Shown here: positions 36,345 to 46,623 of the stretch, in pieces | Layout: each line of letters starts with the position of its first letter | Position numbering within the stretch: the first letter of the stretch is position 1 | From: Amphiura filiformis | Lineage: Eukaryota; Echinodermata; Ophiuroidea; Amphilepidida; Amphiuridae | Length of the DNA: 64,000 nt | Direction of reading: 5' to 3' | NCBI RefSeq assembly: GCF_039555335.1 | Contig: NC_092635.1 | Span: 47,946,052-48,010,051, forward strand | Made by a program: the position numbers and the translations under genes | Notes under the pieces: generated by a model | Database searches by the model: none | What the model saw: only the letters and a program-made list of their open reading frames with translations | Told to the model about the DNA's origin: nothing

Positions 36345-37254
36345 AAAGCCAATAGGTCAATTTAAGGTTTAGGTAATTTATACGATCGAACTTGGATCGG
36401 GGTTAAACTTGTAATTAGGGGTATATATTTTTCAATTAACCCTAAAAGCGTTTATGTCACCGAGTCAACGTGATCATGACTTCAGGATTTTAATAGTCAA
36501 AATATGGTGATGTTGATAATGATGGATTCATGCATTATAGTAATTGAGTTATTTATCCGTGGGAAATTTTAATATTTTATTCATAATCAATCACACTTTA
36601 TGTAAAAATTAAAAAAAGGGAGAAGGATCTAGTTCATGTCAGAACCTTCTTTTGCTTATGATACTGTGCCTTAAGCAAGTCGATGACATTTTTGAACCTA
36701 ATCATTTTTTCAAACTCACGCCGCCCATGTGCTTTATTATAACCGCACCACGAAGTTTTAATCTTAAGAGTACTTGGCCAGTTTAATTTTTAAATTGCAC
36801 CTATGTCATGCAGTAGCGATTAGTCGTGCCATGCTACGAATACGTCGTCGTAGCTATATAGTGCAATTTTAACCCAATTTGTGAAGGTTGACAATCAATC
36901 ACACAGGTTTATATTAGATAAACCACTCGGGCCCAGCAACTGACAGAAGAGATTCATGATCACCTCAAAGCCATATGTATGTATGGGATCACATCTTCCC
37001 TGGGTAATGATGGTATTAAAAAATAGCGCGTCTATACAATTATGCCTTTCCAAGTATATAAAAACGCAGCATAAATAACATGTTGTACTTAGACTTGTGA
37101 AGGAGATGTTTTGAATAATCCTGTTCGTACGTCCCAAAATAAAGATGCTGTATTTACAACACACTAACATATATAAACTATTGTCTGATTATTTGGGCGG
37201 GATATATAATAATTTCTGAATAATTCCAAAAGTAAAGAAAGGTATACAAGTAAT
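36345..37254. other. Gene-free AT-rich DNA
   Basis: No exon signature or repeat family was recognised in this interval. Confidence 0.4.
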
Positions 37255-37480
37255 CAACAATCAACTGCAGACGACAAGTTTCAAATTTTCTTTAAAAATT
37301 CAAAAATTTCAGATTTGTACATTAAATGCATCGTCGTAGATATAATGGCAATATTTGAAATCAGCATGAAAAATGCATTAAAATGAGTACAAACAAGCCT
37401 AGTATTGATTCAGTGGTTTTTGAGATAGCTCTTGATATTTTGAGAAAATATCTATGTTGATTGCTCGCATGCAGAGCATA
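37255..37480 (+). repeat. Dispersed GTCGACTGCAGACGACA repeat, copy 2
   Basis: It shares actgcagacgacaagttt, then gagtacaaacaagcctagta and ttgattcagtggtttttgag with the other copies, with a small insertion near 37330. Confidence 0.75.
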
Positions 37481-38080
37481 ATCATACGTCTTTGGGGATG
37501 GAAAATAATTATTAGAATTTGAAATGTAAAACTATACCCGTTATTCCACCGCAAATGCATTGTTGTCGTTGGCAAAGGATTTATTTGCAATCAAAATTTA
37601 AAATTTCTTGTGAAAATCAATTACAACTCAGTGCATATTATTTAATTGTGGTTACTATAAGTTGAATATCGGTCTTAAAATGTTCTTTCAATTTTTCAAC
37701 TTATCTTTTTAACATAACAATTCTTTTAAGAATTTCCAATATGTCATTGGTGGTAACAACATTTCCCACCCGGTTAGTTGTGCATGTGCTACACACAAAA
37801 ACATTACTAGCATTCAACTTGTCAATGTAAAATTATGAAACATGAATTTCATCCATGGTGTTGTCTTTTTAAAGACATTTCTTGTTTAATGTACCAAGTT
37901 TCTGTACGAAAAAAGTCACATCCCCTTATTCAATTTAATTTTAGAATTAGTTAACTTACAAGTCCCATGCCGTGAAATTTTTAGAGGTAGTTGATTACTA
38001 TTTAAAACTAAACTAGTTGTCATTTTGTTTCATCATGCATGTATAGCGTTTGTCTAAATTACTTTAGATAGCCTCGAGAT

Positions 38081-38165
38081 GGGGGTGTGGGTGGAAGGGG
38101 TGTGGGGTGGGTGTTTGTAAGTATAGGGGGTGTGTGTGTGGAGGAGGGGGTGAGTATGTGGGACC
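38081..38165 (+). repeat. G/GT-rich tract, potential G-quadruplex
   Basis: At least four runs of three or more G, separated by one to five bases, occur between 38081 and 38111, followed by a gtgtgtgtgg stretch. Confidence 0.6.
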
Positions 38166-38669
38166 ATGGGCAAATAATGGCATACAAAGAGTGGTTTGTG
38201 TTGGATTAATATGGCTATATTATACTACAGAATATTTTTAGAATATTTTTATGAGTGCATCCTGCACCTGGAAAACGCACACTATATCGTAATTTTATTA
38301 ATCCTCGGTAATCGATGATAACGATACTTCATTGTTGCGGCTTACGTGGGTAGCATAATTTGTGATCAATGAAATATTTTTGAGCAGAGAGTTCGGATCT
38401 AGAAAACGCATGCTTGTGTATAGGCACTTTTAAGTTTGTTTTCGGAGTCTGTATAATTATTTTAACAAATCACAAAATTTGAAAATGAATAAAAAAAGTA
38501 ACAAAAGTTTCTCGCCATTTGGAATCATGATGATATATTCCACGTTCACAATAAATTACGTTAAAGTCAATATAAAATAATATTTAGCAAGTTTAAATAA
38601 TAAACTAAATCTTTGACACCTTGGATTTTTTAGTGAGTATATAGGCTATACTATATGTCCACCTTTTTT

Positions 38670-38870
38670 TTTTTCAAAAATTTCATAAATGTAAATTTTC
38701 ATGACCATATTTGGAATCAGCATAAAAAATGCATTAAAATGAGTACAAACAAGCCTAGTATTGGTTGGTTCAGTGGTTCTTAAGATAGGTCTTGATATTT
38801 TGAGAAAAATATCTCAAAACTTGGACTTTTTATGTGGAAGCATATGGCTAGAACACAGATCATTAAGCAG
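38670..38870 (+). repeat. Dispersed GTCGACTGCAGACGACA repeat, copy 3 (5'-truncated)
   Basis: The inner and right parts of the family are present (accatatttggaatcagc, aagcctagtattggttggtt, agaaaaatatctcaaaactt), but the SalI/PstI-like left end is missing. Confidence 0.75.
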
Positions 38871-39714
38871 AAATTGACAATTTTGCTGGACTATAATCAT
38901 AAGGGTTCTATCATCATGAAGCTGACCCTTCCTTCCTTTAAGCTATAGCATTCTCCCAAGAGCCACGATTTAAAAGCTTGTTGCTTAGACCATCGGTAAA
39001 CATAAGCGGTAAACATCTTTCCTCGCTTGCTCCTCCATATCTTTCCACAACGACCTAACTATACCAAACATTATACCCATCTCCCGACAGCAGATAATGT
39101 ATAATGAAACGACTATTAGTATTAGGTTAGTGGTTTATAAGTAAGAAGATGAACAACATGGTATATAAGAGTAATACTCTAGAGATATATAACTCACGCT
39201 GATGTACCGGTTAAATGGAAGTTGTATCAGTTACACAGAAGAGTGACTGAAGGATTAGCAAGTTAAAATGAAAACTTAGATGGTGAACAACGTCAAACTA
39301 GTACTCACTAATGAACATTTACAGCAGTCTCAAGCTGGGTTAAAACACTGGTACGCGTAATTAATACTCGTGTATACATCCGAAAGGCAAGATTCATTTA
39401 ATAGAATATATATCAAACTGAACATAAAACCATCTATGTTGTATCATCTTAAGTAACCCGTTGTAAATATGTTACGTATTTGCAGGTTTATGACACAGTG
39501 TTTCCTAATCATATTATTAGTTAACGCGGAATGCTTTTAACGAAAGAAATTTGAGATTATGCATCGTAAATAATACTTCGGAACAATCATTAAGAAGAAA
39601 TTTAAAGATACACTTTGCGTTAGTTAATCAAAAATGACATTAAACCATAATTTATTATGATGTGGAAAATTAAAATGAGTTTTCTTAGATCATCATTAGC
39701 TAAGCTTTGCCTTT

Positions 39715-39832
39715 ATAAAGTGCGCTGAGGCTTGTAAAGTGTGCTGAGGCTTGTGGATCAACGTCTAGGCGTTGTGCCTGTGCGTAGCGCACTATAAATC
39801 ACTGCGCTTTTTTTTTTTTTTTTTTTTTTTAT
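39715..39832 (+). repeat. SINE-like unit ending in a poly(T) run
   Basis: The duplicated words aaagtgcgctgaggcttg and aaagtgtgctgaggcttg are followed by gcgtagcgcactataaatca, then about 23 T. The poly(T) could be the inverted poly(A) of a retroposed element or a pol III-type end. No clear A or B box was seen. Confidence 0.35.
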
Positions 39833-40019
39833 AGAGTTATAAATATGTTGTTGTTGTTGTTTCTCTTTTTCTGTTGTTTTTGTTTTTGTGTGTTTTTGTG
39901 CATTTTTTCAGATCTTGCATTATTGTTCTTGTGATGTTGTTCTCGGTGTTGTCCCTCATCGGAATGAGATTCTTATGCTATCTTCAGTAGATACAGCGAA
40001 AAAGCTTAAGTTTTATAAA

Positions 40020-40133
40020 TTAAGCTTCATAAAAGTATATAAACGAACAGTCAATGTTTTAAGCTGAAGTTTTAAAATAAGTTACATTGTATTAAGCTTC
40101 ATAAAAGTATATCAACGAACAGTCAATGTTTTA
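40020..40133 (+). repeat. Direct duplication of a 42-bp segment
   Basis: The words aagcttcataaaagtatat and aacgaacagtcaatgtttta appear at 40020-40061 and again at 40092-40133, 72 bp apart. Confidence 0.85.
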
Positions 40134-40540
40134 ATACTAGTGGTTCGTGATGTCTGGATCGCATGTGATTAAGATGTTGAAATATCAATCATCAAAATAG
40201 TAGAGTTTAGATTATTCGTAATGCCCATGTGGGATTTATTTAAAGCGTAACAAATCTATATAGTATTTCATATAAGCTTGCGAGATTATTCTTATTAATC
40301 AAAATTAAATTAATTTATACTGTATACTTAACCATTCCAATCACTGTTTTTTGAATTTGTTCTTTATGCTATTGTATTTTTTTTAAATATAAAATCATAA
40401 TTATGTCGTCAATGTCAAGTTAATCTGAATAACAATTTTTTTCTTAAATTTTTTTCTCAAATGTCATAATTATAATCATCTTCATTTATCGATTTTGTCT
40501 TTTGGTTTAAGTGCATGATTAAAACGTTCTTATAAGTTAA

Positions 40541-40737
40541 AGGGGTATTTTAGAGGATAGCAACCTTAATGCAATCTAATTTTAGCTATATCTTCAGTAG
40601 ATATCAGCAACATAAACAAAAAATCCAAATCTGAATCAACTGCAATTTTGGGAATAAGCATTTTTTGTGGATATCTACTGAAATATATCATTAAAAATAA
40701 AGAAAATAATGCTAGAATCACGAAATACTCCTTTAAT
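40541..40737 (+). repeat. Partial copy of the 25731-26059 element
   Basis: It holds the left tip (aaggggtattttagagg) and the right third (gaataagcattttttgtgga to cgaaatactccttta), with the central part deleted. The deleted middle includes the words ctctggctacataatgttta seen in full copies. Confidence 0.65.
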
Positions 40738-41479
40738 GAAGAATTTATTTACTTGTGGTAAAAACACAGAAAGTACAATCCCCGGGAGAGGCAATGCCCT
40801 CATCAGTCAGAAAGCAAGGCCTCAGCCCCCCCCCCGTTAAAAAACCAAAATAATCGAAAAATTGCCATTTTCGCGGCGATTTTGCGGTAAATTTCATGAT
40901 TTTTGACCCTCAAATTCACTTTTCCCCCGGAAAAATATTTCTGGTGCCGATGCCGGCACTGACAATATCTCTCTTCCTTATTTTCGCTCTGAGCCCACTT
41001 TCTTCTTTATGTGTATGTGTACGGTGAATGTGATATTATATTGAAGCAAAGAAAAATGAAACAAGTTAATAAACAAGAAAAAACACAGAGCAAAGAGTCA
41101 CGCGATTAACTCGCACGAAAACACTTTAGAATCAATTTCATTTAAGGTTAACCCATTTTTTGTCTTTGCCTCAGCGAGTAATCCAATTTATTAATTGCAT
41201 GAAATTTTAGCTGTTCTACATTTTATGTTAAGTTTCTTTAATCACAGTTCCGCATGAGTTGGCATACCGTGTTTTATTACTGTGATGATATTGTGAAAAG
41301 TCTCAATTAAGGAATTGAAAGTTCCTAATATACCATTAACAATCAGGTAGCTATTTGATACTGTTATTATCTGTCAATATTTTATTATTCTACATCCGGC
41401 GTAAAGAATTGAATATTAATAATTCGTCTGTGTATCAGATAATAGGGATGTTTTTAAAATATCGGAAATGGGTCAAATT

Positions 41480-42000
41480 GGGCTATTCCAGAAATTAATG
41501 GCACCCCCCCTAAAGAAGACATGTGAATTTGTACCATAAAGTTTTGGGAATTCCCAGACTAAAATTTTATCAAAAAAATTGGGAATTCCCATTTCGATAA
41601 AAAAATGCTTAAAACTATTGGGAATTCCCAGTGACCCTAAAGAAGACATGCAAATTTTTGCCAAAATGTTTGGGAATTCCCATACCAAAATTTTATCCAA
41701 AAAAATTGGGAATTCCCATTTTGATAAAAAAATGCTTAAAAAACTTGGGAATTCCCAGTGACCCTAAAGAAGACAGGCAAATTTTGTCAAAATTTTGGGA
41801 ATTCCCAAGCCTAAAATGGGTACTTTTTTTGGGAATTCCCATGTCTTCTTTAGGGTTGCCTCAATATGCTGCCCTTTTTATTTGGGAATTCCCACTGCCA
41901 GAAAAAAATGCTTAGAAATATTGGGAATTCCCAGTGTACCTAAAGAAGACAGGCAAATTTTTACCAATATTTTTGGGAATTCCCAAGCCTAAAAATTTAG
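41480..42000. repeat. GGGAATTCCC array, block 1 (11 palindromes)
   Basis: The block begins tgggctattccagaaattaa, tggcaccccccctaaagaag, then carries the perfect 10-bp palindrome GGGAATTCCC at 41546, 41581, 41620, 41672, 41708, 41747, 41797, 41831, 41884, 41923 and 41975. Spacings cycle about 35, 39, 52 bp, so the array is a higher-order repeat of about 125 bp with three palindromes each. Connecting words include cctaaagaagacatg. Frames over it are artefacts of the repeat. Confidence 0.92.
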
Positions 42001-42363
42001 GGGCTGTGCAATAATTATGAGCCCTGCATGGGTGGAGGGTAAAATGGGGGGGAGCTAAAAATTTTGGCGAACCAAAAGGAGGCGGCAAGCAATTTTGGCA
42101 AGCCGAGAAGGGGGGGAGAAGGAAGTGATTTTTGGCACGGAAACGCTTAAATAATCATGTAAATCTTCCTGCTCGCAGCGCTCGCAACATGTATATAGAC
42201 CATTAAGGTTTGAAACTTGGCATCCCAAAAAGGGGGGCAAAGATTTTTTGCGGGCCGAGGGGGAGTCAAGTGATTTTTGGCGGGCCGAAAGGAGGGGGGG
42301 CAAGCGATTTTTGGCAAGCTGTTTGGAAATTTTACCCCCCGGCTCATAATTATTGCACACCCC
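42000..42363. mobile_element. Foldback element with GGGCTGTGCAATAATTATGA termini
   Basis: The left end ggggctgtgcaataattatg, agcc is inverted at the right (ggctcataattattgcacac, ccc). The inner sequence is G-rich with repeats of attttggcaagc / attttggcgggcc. It truncates GGGAATTCCC block 1. Confidence 0.85.
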
Positions 42364-42489
42364 TTTGACACAAAATTTGTTCTGCCCTGCCCCTTATTCA
42401 GAGGTGTAACGACCGGGGAGTGTTTCATGGGGGGAATGGGAAATCATTTTGTTAACGTATTTGACATATTTCCACTTTTATTTTTCTAA

Positions 42490-42975
42490 ATGTGTTGCGA
42501 TTTTAGATTTTTTCCAGTGAGTTTACTTTTTGAAAAATATTGTTAAGGCAATTTTTGAATATTCCCTGCGATTTCACTCTTTTTAGAAAAATTTCCTGCC
42601 ATTTTACTAATTTTTTGCCCATTTTGAAATATTCACTGTGTTTTTACAATTTTTGGGACATTTTAAAAATATATCCCGGAATTCTACAAATGTTAGGATG
42701 TTTTTACTTGATTATTGCCTGTGATTTTACAATTGTTTGCAATTTTTTTTAAATATTTCATGCGATTTTAATAACAACTTTTTTGGAATTTTTTGTAAAT
42801 TTCTTACAAAAGTGTATAATTATTTGGGAAGTTTGAAATATTACTTGGTATTTTACCATTTTTATAAATACGTCATGCAATTTAACCATATTCAAAAATT
42901 CTTTATACAATTGCTTTATTTTGGGGGTAGTTTCAATAATTTCCTGCACTTTTATAACTCAATCACTTGCAAATT
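42490..42975 (+). repeat. Degenerate tandem repeat of about 50 bp, AT-rich
   Basis: The loose unit aaatatttcctgcgatttta, then caattttttgg recurs about nine times with heavy divergence. Several frames stay open for 60-110 codons because of base composition only. Confidence 0.6.
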
Positions 42976-43599
42976 TACCCCATGGAAGACACACAAAACA
43001 AGACAAAATGTGTTATCTCAGAAACTTCAACTCTTTATTTTGCCTGTTAATATTTTGTGGTATTAAAATATCAACTTAATCAAGTATGACTTTAACTTTG
43101 TGTCCACTGCCCAACATTTAAAAATACTTCAAGGGGCAAGGAAATTACACTTGTCTGCATTGTGGAAGTTTCAAAACCAGACTTTTGCAAAAATATAAAT
43201 GCTACATAAATTTAACCAGGGATGTGAGAGTAGATCCCTGATTTAACCAGATCATGCTAGACAGTAGAAACCAGAAACCCTTGGTAGAAACTATTACATA
43301 ATATGACCTTGACCCATGTGTTCCAATATCTGTGGTCTATATGCCTGATGCCTGCAGCATTACTATCACTATCAGGACTAGTGTACATACTATACAGTGT
43401 ACAATGTACATGTTCAAAGTTTGATAAAACCATAGATTATCTATATTAAAGATAAAACATTCAGTGCTGCAGGTTTGCATGGATATACCTTCTTGAGCAT
43501 GCTACTTTTTGATTTTTTTTATAGTGGGTTACTGGGGTTTTAGGCCGTATATATCGTACATTTCTCTTTATATTGATGTGAATTAATTGAAGTGTTAGA

Positions 43600-43937
43600 C
43601 AGGGGCGTAGCCAGCTTTCTTGGTCAGGGGGGGGGGGCAAAATAAAATTTTGGGGGCACAGACGAAAAAACTTGCAGTTGCATCATACAATACATAGAGA
43701 CTGTATGTCTTCGAGCTTACCGAAAAGGGCCTTATTGGGATGATGTGCGCGCGTAGCGCGAAAAAATGGTATTTTACACTATTTTTGGCCCTGAATTTTT
43801 CTAGAAAAGGGGCTCCTTGCCCTTTTTCTTTTCCTTTGCCCTCCTGATTTTCTCTTTCATTTTTTGTCAGAGGGGCACTTTTTCTTTCATTTTTTGTCAG
43901 GGGGGGCACTCTGCCCCCCTGCCACCCCCCCCCCAAA
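43600..43937 (-). repeat. GCGTAGCCAGC-family element, inverted copy
   Basis: It matches 7581-7864 on the opposite strand: ggcgtagccagctttcttgg, then ggggcacagacgaaaa, ccctttttcttttcctttgc and tgtcagaggggcac. The inner words cgcgcgtagcgcg form a small CpG palindrome. Confidence 0.75.
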
Positions 43938-44069
43938 AATTTTGTCAAAATGTGTCAACATTTTAAAATAGTTTAAAATAGTTTGTGGTTTTAATTCCCA
44001 TTTCCCCCATGTGACATGTCAAATTTGTATTTGTTTACAAAATAACAAGTAGCCTACTGAGCCTATAAT

Positions 44070-44161
44070 ACATATAAATCATGCATAACTCACGAACAAA
44101 AAATTGGAATCAACTAAAATTTGGGGAATAGGCATTTTGTGGATATCTACTGAAACATACC
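44070..44161 (-). repeat. Fragment of the 25731-26059 element
   Basis: Only the part with aatcatgcataactcacgaa and gtggatatctactgaaac is present. Confidence 0.55.
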
Positions 44162-44938
44162 CAAAGTTAATACCTGAAATTATGCAAATCTGCTGCACAT
44201 CTCGGTACCCACCTTTCCACTAGGGGTCTTAATTTGGAGAGACTGAAGGTCCAAAGAAGAGGGTCATTCCATGAGACTGGGGAAAATCTTACCAAAAAAA
44301 AGGGGGAGGGGTCTTTCCATGAGACTAGGAAATATTTGGGGCCAAAGTACAAAAATAAGTATAAAAGAAAGATGTCAGGGGTCCCGCATTCGGTGAGAGA
44401 TTATGTGTCCAAAAGTGAAAAAAATGAATCTTTTGGTGACAGGCAAACAAAAATCATAAACATACTGACATCTACGGACCTGAATCAGTATCTAATAACG
44501 TCCTAATGATAAATGAAGATACTGAGTTACAGTTACTGGAACTAGGGTCAATGTGGCCACACTTAAACATCCCCGTCACCCAATTTTAGCGAGTGCCCCC
44601 TCCTCGATTTAGGGTGAATTTCAGGTTTATTGGCATTACTCTGGGCCATAATTTAATTTGTGTCTTGAGGTGCATGTGGTGTTTCCAATTTTTTCCTAAA
44701 AGCTAAAAAATTCTTTATTGTTTTAGCAAATTTTGTACAATTTTGTCCATACCACTATAAATAGTTGGGCATATTTACCATAATTTTAAACAGAAATAAT
44801 AAAAAGAATGTTCGTCTTCTCATCAAATTTGGTTTATTTTTTATTTTTTATTTTTAAAATCCCAGCTGCATACCCTACCCAAATCAAAATCAAGAACTTT
44901 CCCCACCCCTTTTGTAAATACTAACTCGGGCGACTACT

Positions 44939-45635
44939 AGTATCCCAGCAAACACAAAACGTTTTCGACATCATTCGCAAAAGGTTATAAAAGGTTGTCA
45001 GAAAACATTTAAATGTTGGGTTATATAAAGGGTATATTAAGAGTATAAAACGTTTTCATAACCTTAAAAACATTTTTGCTAATCTACTGCTCAGCAAACA
45101 AAAATGTTTTACAGAAAACGTTTAAATGTCGGGTTATATAAATGGTATAAAAACGTTTTAATAACATTCCAAAAACATTCTTGAAAACTTGATACAAAAC
45201 TTTCTAAACAATGTTATTTTGGGGATGAAAAAATATTTTGCGAAAAATGTTAGCCCAAAATATGTTCAATAACGTTTTAAAAACGTTTTCATGACCTTTA
45301 TATAACCCGACATTTAAATGTTATTAAAAGGTTTTGACAAAAGCATTTTAAGAACATTTCTGTGTTTGCTGGGTTCAAATATTTCAACATAATGTTATTT
45401 AAGTATTGACACAATATTTGGCAAAAATGTTTGCAAAAATAGTTTACAATAACATTTTTGAAAACATTTCAAAATATTGTTGTAGTGTGTTTTCATACAA
45501 AACGTTTTTAAACGTTATTATGACCTTTATATAACCCGACATTTTAATGTTATTAAAACGTTTTTACCTAAACCAAAAGCCAAAATATAACTTATTAAGA
45601 ACGTTTTTAAAACGTTTTTGTGTTTGCTGGGATTT
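44939..45635. mobile_element. Foldback element with CCAGCAAACACAAAACGTTTT termini
   Basis: The left end atcccagcaaacacaaaacg is inverted exactly at the right (cgtttttgtgtttgctggga). Many internal variants of aaaacgttttcataacctt and ttatataacccgacattta occur on both strands. An internal copy of the terminus (gtgtttgctggg at 45365) suggests two copies joined or nested. Confidence 0.8.
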
Positions 45636-45949
45636 TAATTTAATTTATCCATTTTTCTTTATTCTTGTAAAGTTTACGGAGTTTCCTTATAACAAGTCTT
45701 GGGATATCTTTTATAGAACCTATAGGTCTTCACTTCTCTTGCTTGAGTGTAATCTTTATTTGTCTGAGCTGAGTATTTGAATGGAAACACCACTAAGTCA
45801 TGCTCCCCATCCACAATATTTTTTTCCGTATTTAACATTTGCATCATATACATAATGTACATAAGTATTATGAGGTTAAATTCCACATAATGCCATTATT
45901 ATTTCCTCTTGCCTAACAAAAAGAAACGAAATATATAAAATTCTACCAA

Positions 45950-46021
45950 GGATCCACCCGGTTTCGAATCGACAACCTATGGGTCAGATGCTATACCACC
46001 ATGACCACTGTGCTACGCGTC
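45950..46021 (-). pseudogene. tRNA-like sequence (Met-CAT type), decayed or SINE-derived
   Basis: On the minus strand an A-box-like TAGCACAGTGG, an anticodon region with CTGACCCATAGG (CAT in the loop), and a B-box-like GTCGATTCGAAACC occur in the right order and spacing over 72 bp. The acceptor arms do not pair well. No poly(T) stop follows directly. It is either a tRNA pseudogene or the head of a SINE. Confidence 0.45.
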
Positions 46022-46130
46022 TTTTTATGATTACGGAATAAAATGCATACACACGATATACTTAATACTATGACTAGTATTTATTACCAGTGAATATCTA
46101 TATAATTTCCGATCAATAATGAACTGAACT

Positions 46131-46152
46131 CTAACCCTAACCCTAATCCTAA
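46131..46152. repeat. Short telomere-like (CCCTAA) remnant
   Basis: It reads aaccctaaccctaatcctaa, three units. Similar degenerate TTAGGG words lie at 49850-49925. Confidence 0.6.
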
Positions 46153-46278
46153 TAGGCGGGACACCACATATACAGTTGTTTAAACAGGCTCCCATTCAAA
46201 TGTTAACTACGGTAAAATAGTTCTCTTCCCGTCCCGCCCAACATAGCCTTGATAATGTCAGCAAGGATATGGTCATGT

Positions 46279-46623
46279 TAAAGAAGTATTTTGTGATACT
46301 GTTATGACATTTTTCTGTAGATATCCATGAAAAAAAGCTTTTCCCCAAAATGTCAGTTGATTCCGATTTTCTGTTTGTGAGTTATGCATGATTATGTGTA
46401 TAACACTGCTCCGTAGGCCACTGTGTTGTAATTTTGTTCTGTTTCAAACCAGAACAAAATACAAATTTTACAATGTTTTTGCTATTGAAAAGAATTAATC
46501 TGCAAGAAATTTTCTGTACATGTACATAAACATTATGTAGCCAGAGGTTTCCAGTGGTATAAAAATCTCAACTTTTTTGAGAAAAGTGGGGGATGAGGCT
46601 GTGGATCACGAAACACCCCTTTA
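46279..46623 (-). repeat. Full-length inverted copy of the 25731-26059 element
   Basis: It runs from ttaaagaagtattttgtgat to tcacgaaacacccctttaat. All internal landmark words of the family are present on the opposite strand. Confidence 0.8.

Noticed and set aside
41473..41992. Several 60-95-codon frames over the GGGAATTCCC array
   Set aside because: They reflect the repeat period; residues repeat as LGIPxx / WEFPxx with no start or splice support.
42490..43066. Phe/Tyr-rich frames of 70-109 codons
   Set aside because: Composition-driven over a degenerate AT-rich tandem repeat.
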